Below, piece by piece: positions 22,035 to 32,774 of a stretch of 64,000 nucleotides of DNA. The stretch lies in assembly GCA_037176725.1 (NCBI GenBank), contig JAZBRS010000026.1, forward strand, positions 60,924,501 through 60,988,500, given 5' to 3'. This DNA is from Posidonia oceanica (Eukaryota; Streptophyta; Magnoliopsida; Alismatales; Posidoniaceae). Every line of letters starts with the position of its first letter. Within the stretch, counting starts at the first letter, position 1. The notes under the pieces are model-generated. The model made no database searches. It was not told the origin of the DNA and saw only the letters and a program-made list of their open reading frames with translations. The translations under genes were made by a program, and so were the position numbers.

Positions 22035-23890
22035 CGAGTTTCTAAGAACCTTCCGTTCACCTAACAACGTTCAACAGTTGTTTAGAAAAAAATCCTAGAG
22101 AAAGCAACACATGACATGAGAGACGGACGTTTCTTCAAATAATTATTTTTAGTTAATATGTGGGCTACAATAATGCCAAACTTGACAACATTGTTGTCAT
22201 CGTTTTGGAAATCTTCGATCATTACACATCAAGCAACACACTTGATATCACATCATAGATAGTTTCAGGACGGAAAAAAAGGAGCTACTCAACATTTCCA
22301 GGATTACCAGATCCGTGTCCTGAAGGAGAAGTTTTCACTTTTTCACCTGCTCTGCTATACCAGAACTGGGCCCCTAATATAAAGTGTGAGCTGGCCGACA
22401 AACTAGGCCCATATTTCCGGACCACCACTCCACCCCCAGCGGTCTGTGCCATACGTACACGTACATACACGAATGGTCGGTGAATTTGAACACCAAATAT
22501 TGATTACTTGGATGTGAACGATTTATTCGGCCCAGGTATCGGCTTAAGGCCTTTCGATGTTAGGCTTACTTCGTCGTTGCTTCCCTTTCTCCGTCGTCTC
22601 AATTTGTGGCTGCAATTGACTTCGATTAGGAGTTTTTTTGCCTTCTAGAAATATGTTGTCTCTAACCTTTTCATACAATTGAAAAAAAAAATAAAAAATC
22701 AAATACCAAGTCATTTGAACGAGAAAGACCATTTTTAAGATGAACTTAGGTACACGGATTAGTATTATCATTAAAAAGGAAATATGAAAAATTAGATTAA
22801 GTTTCTAGTTTTAGATAAAATGAGTATGGGAAAAGGGGATCAAAATTAATGCATACAATAACTATAATCAAGGGATGCCTGAAGTTCTACAAAAGTTTTG
22901 TTAAAATTCAAACAGGGCTCCACCTTATAAAGATGTTATTAAGCGAGAGATTTTAAGCTACATCTGATTATTATAAGCGTGGCATAATGAGAATATCCCA
23001 AAGTTTCAGTAAGTTCTAAATAGTTTTTTTTTCAGAGAAAGTTCCATGATGTCATCTGTAGATTTTTTTTTTCTCCCATATTCACAATTATTGGTAAAAT
23101 CTATTACTTATTGGATATAATGTTAATAATGCCTAGCTTACAGAATCCCTGTGTAAACCCTGCCACTGAGAAGTTGTTTAATAATGAGCATAACTCTGAA
23201 CAGCACCAACAACAAGAGGCGATCGTCAAAAGCCTAGTTATAACGAACCAACCTTAGCCTAAACCTGTTTTTAACATAAGGTAGTATATTAATTGAGGAG
23301 TATTCCTAACATTACTTCAACAGGATTGGATCCTTGAAGTGGGATGTGAAATCCATTTCCCCAACCTAAGATATCGAGTGACTACTGACTAGCACAGAAA
23401 CCACTAACTACAATTACTATTATATAAACCAAGGAGACCTCCAGCCATCACTAACCTTCGGCGCAATATCACGACAACTTAAAGAGATGAAGCAGCACTA
23501 AGCTATGGCCCTAGCACTGGATAAGGGGACCCATAAACAACTTGATTATAACTTGTACAGAACATTGCGTGTGATCCATATACTCTACCATCAACTTGTC
23601 ACCTACTGTTCTTTACCATATTGAACTCTATCGTCCATGCTACCAACTTGTCATACAACTGTGCCATTCACGTAATCATCGAGTTAACAAGATTACATTG
23701 GATGCTCTACTCCGGTCATTTCAGAATCATCTGATCCACTCGAAGCTCCTACATATGCTTCACTCTTAGAGAAAGATATGAGAAAAGTATAAAATCAAAC
23801 CCTAAATATTACACATAACTTTTAAAGAGTACCTTGTAAGCTCGTCTTGGCGATCCCTCATGATTTTCTTTCCATTTCAGCTTAGGTCAG
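22035..23890. other. AT-rich intergenic DNA without a recognised gene
   Basis: Open frames here are short and match no family I know. The GC-richer patch at 22265-22470 is open on both strands, but no start, splice context or homology supports a gene. Confidence 0.4.
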
Positions 23891-23893
23891 TTA

Positions 23894-24074
23894 GGTTGTG
23901 TTTAATATAGATTAGGATTTTAATTTTATTTATTCCAATGCAAAAAAAAATATAAAGGTTTTTATATTTAAAAAATGGAAAAATTAACTACATTAGAATT
24001 GTTGCTGTGAGAAGTAGATAGATTTTAGCTTCGACAGAAATTAAAATCTGTTAGGAGCAACATCAAACACAACC
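23894..24074. mobile_element. Tourist-like MITE, 181 bp
   Basis: Terminal inverted repeats GGTTGTGTTTAAT (left) and GGTTGTGTTTGAT (right, complement), flanked by TTA at 23891-23893 and 24075-24077. A TTA target duplication and a GGTTGTGTTT-type end fit the PIF/Harbinger superfamily. Confidence 0.8.
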
Positions 24075-24149
24075 TTAGTTAACAAAGCATGCGGTACGTA
24101 ATTCTCTTAATAGACTTTCTCCATCAAATATAATGCATAATGGATTAAG

Positions 24150-25130
24150 TGGGGTTATCTTATTATCTTATCTTACTATTATACTAAATGAGGACATGTG
24201 GTGTTTCCTCTACACAATGAGAAGCAAGAAGAGGGGAGGTTTCTTCTCTCGTGATTTTTTGAGATTTCTTTTATTTTTAATTTCGAAATCTATTTATTTA
24301 GTAAATTAGAATAATAATGGATAACTTCCTTTTTGATTTACTATTTATTTCTAATTTTTCAAACTCTCTCTCCTCTTTCTTCTCAAACTCTCTTAAAATT
24401 TTCCCTTAATTTTCATGTTTCCTTTTTTCCTCATCCACTATTTTCACTCAATAACTAAAAAAATCTAAGTATATAGGGTCCATTTCTATATTATTTTTCT
24501 CTTTTTTCTCTATTGTTTCCTTTTTATTTTCAAACCACAATAGCAAATTTTTGAGTCTTCTTTCACACATGTTCCCTTGCCATGATTTTTTATAGTTTTT
24601 TTATTTTCCAGATTTTAATAGTTATCATTATTCTAGGTTTGTAAAAATTTGAGTGACCATGTTGACTTTTTTAAGTTATGATTTTTTAAATTTTGTTTTC
24701 TTTTAATTTTTATTAATTTTGCAATCTCTTTATTAAGTAAGTTATAATGACAATTACCTTTTTTATTTACTATTTGTTTTTAATTTTACACACTCTCTCT
24801 CCTCTTTCTTCTCAAACTCCCATACCTTTTTTTCCTAATTTTAATGTTTCCTTTTTTCCTCATCTATTATCTTCACTCAATAATAAAAAATCCAATTATG
24901 TAGGGACCACCTACAAATAATTTATTTTCATATTTTGTGTCCTCTTTTGCACATTTCCCTTTTCATGATTATTTTACTTTTTATTTTTTTTTAGTTTTTT
25001 GGATTTTAATTTGGCATTAAGAATTAATTCTTATTTTATTTTTATATATACATATTTTCTTCTATTTGTTATTATTAGTAGGATTTTTTTTGTTTCTCGG
25101 TGTATCACACGGGCTTTTCACTTGTAGAAT
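24150..25130. repeat. two-copy tandem duplication of about 428 bp, possibly in a Helitron
   Basis: The segment at about 24240-24640 recurs at 24665-25045. Anchors such as ctctctcctctttcttctca lie at 24365 and 24793. The outer left sequence tcttactattatactaaat and the outer right sequence gtgtatcacacgggc…cttgtag resemble the ends of non-autonomous plant Helitrons, but the right end lacks a clean CTRR terminus. Confidence 0.5.
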
Positions 25131-27012
25131 ATCTAAAGATCACCCTCACAAAGAAAAGGAGACCATATCAATTGACAAGTAAAATTTGTGGAAAAATAAA
25201 ATGACTGAAGCTTATTGTTACAATGTTTAAGAAATATACATATAAAAATCAAGTCATTCCAAAACTTTTAAGTTATATATCACAAAGAAACATCCAAAAG
25301 CACTTCATTCCAAGATATCCAAAAAACATTGTATTTTTGCAAGTTAAATTCAATAAGATAGATGTTTCATATTGACTTCATTTAATTTAGAGATAATTTA
25401 GACATTTTAGTATTATATTGACTTCATTTAATTTAGAGATTATTTAGACATTTTAGTATTATTCTTTGAATAATATACTGTGATACCTACGGGTTGCTTC
25501 ATTGAGAATGATAATCCATGGCCCCATTCTATTGTGTCACAATAGAACAATCCTTATTCCTATGTTTCGGAATAAGATTATAAAGTGTCACAAGATTACA
25601 CCTTTTATCCTTTTCTTCCATTTGTCTCAGACGTTTGCATATAGTCATATTTCAAGAAATCGAACCATAAATCTCTCATGCATAATTCCAACCATGGATC
25701 GCCACTTAGACAGGAGAGGATAAATTCATGTACGTAGTCTTCATTTGAACAATTTCCGTCAGACTTGTGTTTGATACATGGCTCTCTGACAGATTCAAAT
25801 TTCAATCCCCTGTTTCTCTCCAAATGGATTTTAAAGCACAATTATATATATATTTTTTTTTAATATAAACAAACCTTCTTCTTCTGATGCATTGAAATCA
25901 ATAAAAAGTAGAATCATTTTCCAACCAAACACAGCCAAGTGGGAGTAGAATCTCTCTAGCAGTTTGTCCTTTTCTCTTGTCTCCCCACCATCACCACTTA
26001 CCATCCTCTGTGCTTATGAGATTCCACAGGGTTTTCATATCATTACAAATCAATTTGTTTTTTTTTATTTTAAATATTACAAATCTCTATGTCAGTTGGT
26101 TCCCTCTTTACCAAATAGTTACTTGTTAGCTTTAAATGAAAATTAAGTATTTAGATGGGGCATCTGTCCAATTCCCATGCGGAGAGACAACTTTCTTTTG
26201 CTGTTTTCAAGTTGACAACATCTGGGGTAGGAAAGATAAAAATGTTAATTCACTTGAACTTGGATTAGAATAAACAGCACAAAATGTTCAACTCGTACGA
26301 TTTCTTATATGGATCAATGGAACTAGATATGGTTCGATGCTTCAGAAAACGGCTGTTAAGGATCTAGATCTATGGGATCGCCATGGTACATGCCATGTTT
26401 CCAATCCTTTTTTGCCTTTTATTCAAATGATCGTGCCGTTGGGAGAGATATTTCACTTGTCAGAGAAAGAGAAAAGATTCAAGTGTACATCCACAACACG
26501 AAATTGGGATTAGGAGCTTGCAATAGCTTCTTACATGGAGAAGGAGAGTTCCTTTCATTCTTCTACAGCTTACGGAGGGTAAAAAGTATTCCTCCTTGAT
26601 AGATTGCCATATCTTATCTAGCAGTAAGTTTGAAATAAATATTTATTAATACAGGGAACACGTGAGTAGTGGATGGTTTCATTTATGGTCAAATGAGACC
26701 ACCTTTTGTAGACACAAACACATATACCTTACATGTTCTAAAATCAAAATGTGTGCATAAGTCGTTTGGACACTTCACATGTAGATCTAATTATTAATAA
26801 ATTCAAAGCTGTTTTGGAAAAAACTGAAAAGTGACATTGAAAGGAATTGAATTGATTTTCTTTTCATTTTTTCCTTTAAAAAAAATAAAATTTGACAGTT
26901 GTATTACTAAATGTTCAAAGTAATAATCTTATAGCTTATTAGAAACTTTTTCATTGAAATCAAATGTTGATAATGGAAATTTTGCTTATATGTAATTTGA
27001 ATGGAGATCTTT
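25131..27012. other. AT-rich intergenic DNA
   Basis: A 60 bp piece, tattatattgacttcattta and neighbours, is duplicated around 25370 and 25410-25460. Short frames at 25500-25840 and 26372-26599 have no recognisable domain and no clear splice context. Confidence 0.4.
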
Positions 27013-27020
27013 GTTCCAAT

Positions 27021-27196
27021 CAGTGGCAAAGCTAGATTAGTATTCATGGGGGGCTTTTACACTCACATTTGCAAGACATGAGGCAATTTTCATTATTTCT
27101 CTTTCTTTTTTCTTAGCAATACATCAAAGTTAATGAGATTTTTAAAAATAAAGGGAGGCAATGGTCAATACATAACCTCCCTTGTCTCTACCACTG
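27021..27196. mobile_element. hAT-type MITE, 176 bp
   Basis: Ends cagtggcaaag (left) and CAGTGGTAGAG (right, complement), flanked by the 8 bp sequences gttccaat (27013-27020) and gttctaat (27197-27204), which differ by one base. An 8 bp target duplication and CAGTGGC ends are typical of hAT elements. Confidence 0.85.
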
Positions 27197-27204
27197 GTTC
27201 TAAT

Positions 27205-27688
27205 AGAAAAGAAAATGAAAAAGCGATCCCATAAAGGACATATTGTAGACATACTTGGGGTCCAAATTCGAGTTCAATATGAGACGAGCTTACATGTTAA
27301 TACTAATGGGGACCAGCTCCAACTTACCATTTCAAAAAACTAACATTGCATACATCAATAGTCACTAAAAGAAGATGAGTCCAATCCGGCTGTATACAAT
27401 TTTAAATTTTTAATTTAAATAAAAATATTTTAACCATATATATTGCATTATCATAGTATAAGGTATATGTTATTAAATTTTTATTACAATTGGAATTTCA
27501 TAACCTCTTCATCTTAAAGTTCAAAATTTTATGAAATATCAACAAATTTCAGCCAATTTGCATGTATTATTCAACCGTAAACTTAACTTCAAAAATTATG
27601 AAATTAAAATATGTTGTAGAATTTGATGTGGATTAAATTGTGGAATAGTTTGATTTTTAAAATATAGAAGAACATACAAAAAAAGTAA
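27205..27688. other. AT-rich spacer
   Basis: About 480 bp of very AT-rich DNA. I see no gene or repeat in it. Confidence 0.4.
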
Positions 27689-27939
27689 TGTAGCGTTTGG
27701 TACGCTGGAATGAAAAAATTCCATTCCGATGTTTGGTACACAAATAAACCTCAAATAGCTATGGGAATGGGATTCTCTTTGGAATCAAATTTCCATTGAA
27801 CATAGGAATTTCATTCATTCCCAATAGGTAAGGAATTTGATTCCCATTCCATTGAGAATCATCCACACCCCTCCCTTCAAAAAAACCCAACGTTATTTTT
27901 CTCTCTTCTCTCCCTCATCTCACACGCATCTGTCCCTTT

Positions 27940-28345
27940 CCTTCCTCCCCCGGCCTCCCTCCTCTGCCCTCCGCAACCCTCCCTCCTCTGCCCCTTCCTC
28001 CTCCACAACCCTTCCCTTCCTCCTTTGGCCTCCCTCCTCCGCCCCTTCCCTCCACAGCCCTTCCCTTCCTCCCTCCACAGCCCTCTCTCCTCCGCCCCTT
28101 CCCTCCACAGCCCTTCCCTTCCTCCTCCGGCTTCCCTCCTTCGCCCCTTCCCTCCACAGCCCTCCCTCCTCCGCCCCTTCCTCCTCCAGCCTCCCTCCTC
28201 TGCCCCTTCCCCCTGCAGCCCTCCCTCCTCCTTCGTGGCCTAACAGAGTTCTCCACGGCCCTATCTCCTCCTCAGCAGTCCTCCCTCCTCCGAGACCCTC
28301 CCTCCTCCACTGCGGCCCCCCTCCTCCTCCGTGCTCCTCGCTCAG
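27940..28345. repeat. C-rich minisatellite
   Basis: Irregular units of ccctccctcctccgcccctt and cctccacagcccttccc. It is almost free of A and G on the plus strand. Open frames across it (Ser/Pro/Leu on one strand, Gly/Arg/Glu on the other) are composition artefacts. Confidence 0.85.
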
Positions 28346-28831
28346 GTTTTTTTTTTTTCAAAATTAATTTCTTTTTTTTTTTGTGGGTCTTCTTTTCCAA
28401 TTTTTTTTAGTTTCTACTGAAATATATGTTGGATATCCGATGATATTGGCATGGTTGTTTCAACCTATTTGCTTATATGTTGAAATAAATATATGTTGAA
28501 ATATATTTAACAAACTATATTGTTTATGTCTTCATGTATATGTTTATGTTTATGTTGTTCTACATTTGTCGTAAAGAGTGGTTGCCAAAATATGTTGTTT
28601 ATGTCTTCATGTATATGTTTATGTTTAAGTTGTTCTACATTTGTTGTAAAGAGTAGCTGCCAAACTATATTTTTCAAGGGAATTTGATGTGAATGCCCTT
28701 TGTTGTAAAGAGTGGCATACTTGCACTGCATCTCCGTCTTGTAAAAGCATGTTTGTTATTATCTAGCAAAATATCATTATAAGAAACGAGAGAGAATATC
28801 CAAGTTATATAAATGGAATTATATAAATGTA

Positions 28832-29854
28832 ATGTTTTTAGGTATAGAAGAAAATGAAAGACGTCTCGGAAAAAATAAAAAAAGGTGGACCACTATGGAG
28901 GATGTCAATTTAGTTGAGGCTATGCTTGATGTTGTGATTGAAGGACTTTATAAAACTGATGATGGTTTCAAACTTGGATTCCTACAAGCAGTTGAGGAAG
29001 CATTATCCAAATTGCTTCTTAATACTGGGATCAAGGCTAAACCACACATAGAGTCCAGGATGAAGACAATGAAGAAGGATTGGATTATAGTATATTACAT
29101 GATGAATAATCACACTAGTGGGTTTGGAAATTTTATATGGGATTATGATAAAGTATGTGTAACTGCGGTTTCCGACGTTTGGGAGTCATATTTATAAGTT
29201 TTGACTATTTTATGAAAGAATGTATATATTTTGTTCTTGCACTAAAAAAAATTTCTAATTATTTTCTTGAATATTTTTTATATTTCGTAGGTCCACAAGA
29301 AAGCATTTGTGTGGAAAAATAAGCCATTTCCACATTATTGGGATTTTTGCATTATTTTTGGAAAAGATCGAGCAACAGGAAAAGATGCCCAAACTCCAGC
29401 TGATGTGGTTAAAGAGATTGATATTGAGGGAGGATATAGTGAGGTAGCAGAAGATGTGGATTGTTCTTTGATGAATGAAACGCCACTGCAAATTGAAAAT
29501 GAAAATCCTACTATGAATGAAGAGTATTCTAGTATTAAGAAAAATCCAAAAAAAAGAAGAAAGATTTCTGAGCCATTTATTCAAAGGATTATAAATGCAG
29601 CAATAGTGATTGTAAATCAAATAAAAGCATCAACAGAAATATTCAATAAAGCCATTAGTGTGGACTTAGATGTGTTGGAAGCAAAAAAGAATGTAGACGA
29701 AGAGATAAAGAAACTTCCTAGTATTACTATGAGCAAGCGTTTCAAAGCAGTAAGAAACATTACTCAAGATGGTGATAAAACCATTATGTTCTTCGCTATC
29801 GCTGATGACGAAAAAGAAAAATGGGTAAAAGCAATGCTTAAAGGTGATATTTGA
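28832..29854 (+). pseudogene. Myb/SANT-like protein of Harbinger type (two exons)
   Basis: The first part (28832-29197) has a Myb/SANT-like domain: RWTTMEDVNLVEAMLDVV, then IESRMKTMKKDW and SGFGNFIWDYDKVCVTAVSD. The second part starts at the acceptor ttcgtag at 29288-29290 with VHKKAFVWKNKPFPHYWD and CIIFGKDRATGKDAQTPAD, followed by a basic stretch (KKNPKKRRK) and a charged helical C-terminus. Such proteins are the DNA-binding partner of Harbinger transposases, or domesticated derivatives of them. In-frame joining needs care: the conserved text ends at WESYL followed directly by TAA (29195-29197). A strong GTATGT donor at 29152 would be in phase but would drop conserved residues. A bordering ttttag just before 28841 hints at an upstream exon. 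A nonsense mutation is the likeliest reading. Confidence 0.6.
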
Positions 29855-30299
29855 TGTCGTTTCTTTTATTTACTGTGAAACTACTATATTTTGGTGACAT
29901 TTGTTGATTTTTTTCAATCTATTTTGAAACTAGTATATATATTTTAGTGACATTTGTTGATGTTTTTTGGTAGACTGATGTCATAAGCAAACATGAATTT
30001 GTCATTTTTATTCTACTTATATGGAAAAAAACTATTTTAATTTTTTTTTCAGATAAACAGGATATTTTTGTTAATATGTAGTTATTAATCTTCTAAATTT
30101 TGTATTTCCATTCTGATTCAGTTCTTATATATCAAACAGTGGAATGAAATTGTCTGTCAATTCCACTCTGTAATTCTATTGCGTACCAAACACAGGAATG
30201 AAATAAAACTATTCAATTTCATTCCATTCCAAATTCCATTCCAGAGTTCATTTCATTCCTGTCTATTTTCATTCCAGTGTACCAAACGCAACAAAAGTG

Positions 30300-32525
30300 T
30301 ATACAGTCGACTTAATTATATATTTGTATACAAGTATACAACCCCATTTTACTGAAAGAAAATTCCATGGTCACATTGACAGCCGATTGCGAGATAGGAA
30401 ATTCAAGTACATATTAATTACATACGCAACCTTCAAACATCTTGCCATTGGCAACTTACTACAACATAAACATAAGTTTAAAAGCCAAGAAAATTCGAAT
30501 GTATGGTGAACAATTAAAGAAGGATGATGTTGATGGTGCTGCCTGACTTGAAATAGATTGTGGGAACAGGTCTTCCCAAACCCCACTGCTTATCTGTCTC
30601 CTTTTTATTATTATTATTTTTTAGTTTTCCACAGTGATTGTGATCTTCTCTTCTGGATTGTGCCATGCAGGAAGGGGCCGTGGTGGGCTTGTAGTCCTTC
30701 TGGCCTCCAACTTCATAAATCAAAAGTATTTCTGGCCTCCATCTTCTTTCCGAAGTCCCCACATTGTCCCCTTGTTTTGCTCCTACCCTGCACAGATGAG
30801 GTCACTAATTGATGGATACCAGAAGAGAAATATAAACTTTATTGATAAATGACTCGTCTCACCGTGACCTTATATTGGACTCTCAACAAAGCTTTATTTT
30901 TATTTTGATTACTAAAAAGAGTTCACATATAATTATATAAACTATTTTAGATAAACAAAAGCCACTCCATTTTTCTTTGCAAAAAATGCATTACATACTT
31001 CTTATCAGAATTAAAATGGCATACTGTTCTCTGAATAAATTATAAATCCGAGCTGCATATGCTTCCAACTTGTGACATATTCTTGCTGAAAAAGGGATGG
31101 GTAAAACATTGTTACGAATCTTCTTAATATTCAGTAATGACGTATAGATTATAGAAAATGGCATGTTGCTAGTAGACAAATATATAGATTATTGTTAAGT
31201 CATTGCTTTTTTGAACACCAATGAAAGCAAGAAAATGTGCAGGTTCCCTACGTCGGCCTCAAACCAGGGACCTGATGAGAATAGAGAGATGACGTGACTA
31301 TGATCATATGAGAACGAAACTCTTTATTGACAATGATATCAATTGTTATGATAAGATTCACCGATCATTCACGGAAACATATAATAACAAGAACACATAT
31401 GAGAGATGGAACATAAGGATACACATCAAAATCTAAGAAGCAAAAAACATGAGACTTGAAAGAGAGAGAATCTACTATATTACTCTTACTTCACATTTCT
31501 CTCAATTTTTTTCTCATACATTAAAGTACAAGTCACCCCTAAAAGGAGGTATCACATCTAAATGCATCAATCCATTAAACTAATGAAAGTTTACCTCATT
31601 GGACCATCCAATATAGAAACACTTCAGGTTTGAGACATACACCAATAAAGAAGATGTCTGTACGTTAATATTTGAAGGAGTTTGTGAGACTAAAGGTTGT
31701 TCGTGCCGACAGGAGTGATGTAGATTTTCACCGTTGACAATTAGTTACCACATATAAGAAAAATTGATAATAATTAATAGAGTGGTCTTCCATCCACGAT
31801 ATGAGTGGTCGCAACATATATATATCAGATATGTTACAGAAACAATATGATAAGAAAGTTGACATGACCAAACATGTCAAACTTGATGATAAGTTGATAA
31901 CATGTATACATGATGAGCACAAAATTAATCCTCAGTGAACATGCAAACCAGGAAAAAAAGGGGAAAAAAAAAAAGGAAAAAGAAGAAGAGAGAGGTCGCA
32001 TTGATGACTAATTGAACTGCTTTGGATTATATGCCCGATCTTAATTTATGACCTTAAAACCACAAATTTAATTAGCAACACAAGTGTTATGAGATAAGTT
32101 CTTACTTCTTAGGCTGCGTATTTACTTTTTAATCAATCATTATCCTATGTAAGCTGGAAACGGTTATACATATGTTGTGTGGTTCAAGACAAACAGATCT
32201 TGGATTGATGGATGGTTCTAGTTACTGTTCGTATCATGTGACCCATATCTCTTCTCCTCCTCGTTGTATATCTTGTGCACATGCAAAGCTGTGGTGCAGT
32301 AAACAGTAAATAAGGACTCCCAATAGTTCCATCAGTCAGGCTAGCAGCTTCTTCAATTTGAAAAGCTGTGCAGTGAAAGCAATAATGAACAGTGCGTTTA
32401 TCTTCAACTTTTAATTAACGAGAAATTATCGTCTGGTTTCAATGCCTTGTAATGGTAGGGGTGGTGGTGGGCACTGGACAGTGAGCCATAACACCCTTGT
32501 CGTTGTGGCCAGGCACACAATCTGC
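30300..32525. other. intergenic DNA, no gene recognised
   Basis: AT-rich. The frames at 30514-30762 on the minus strand and 30558-30852 on the plus strand overlap each other, and neither has a known domain. A run of aaaaaaaggggaaaaaaaaa lies near 31955. Confidence 0.4.
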
Positions 32526-32529
32526 CGAG

Positions 32530-32770
32530 TACTAAACTCCTGTTTGGATGGGGTAAACATGTTGCTTCGCACGGAGCATTAAGTTCACCTGCATCTTCCA
32601 TGCTAGGTGAAACACAGGCTATTCTTCAAGGCATCAAACTAGCTCTGAGATAAAATGGAGAAAGTCATTATTGATTCAGACGCTCTCAATGTCATTCTAC
32701 AAATCAACCAGCAAGTGGAGATTCATTGGGAGATCCCTAAGCTAATTCAGGAGATAATTAATTTGAAATT
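32530..32770 (+). pseudogene. RNase H-like relic of a LINE-type element
   Basis: The plus strand reads GALSSPASSMLGETQAILQG then IKLALR, and after a one-base shift EKVIIDSDALNVILQINQQ followed by VEIHWEIPKLIQEII. This order (acidic residue in the AE/GE-TQAI helix, then DSDALN) is the RNase H-like domain found at the C-terminus of plant LINE polyproteins and related genes. A stop and a frameshift lie near 32652. No reverse transcriptase is seen upstream. Confidence 0.6.
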
Positions 32771-32774
32771 ATGG

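Larger units (their letters stand above)
27689..30294 (+). mobile_element. Harbinger-like element carrying a Myb/SANT-like gene
   Basis: The terminal inverted repeats are tgtagcgtttggtacgctgg (left) and, as complement of the right end, tgttgcgtttggtacactgg, followed by AATG-rich subterminal sequence on both sides (ggaatgaaaa, attccattcc). The inside holds a C-rich minisatellite and a split gene for a Myb/SANT-like protein. No DDE transposase gene is present, so the element is non-autonomous or has lost its transposase. The target duplication is not clear: taa lies at the left and aaa at the right. Confidence 0.65.

Noticed and set aside
27837..28367. Long open frames on both strands (Ser/Pro-rich and Gly/Arg-rich)
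   Set aside because: They follow a C-rich minisatellite; both strands stay open because of base composition and no domain is present.
30514..30852. Coding exons on either strand
   Set aside because: Frames overlap on opposite strands, with no known domain and no consistent splice sites.
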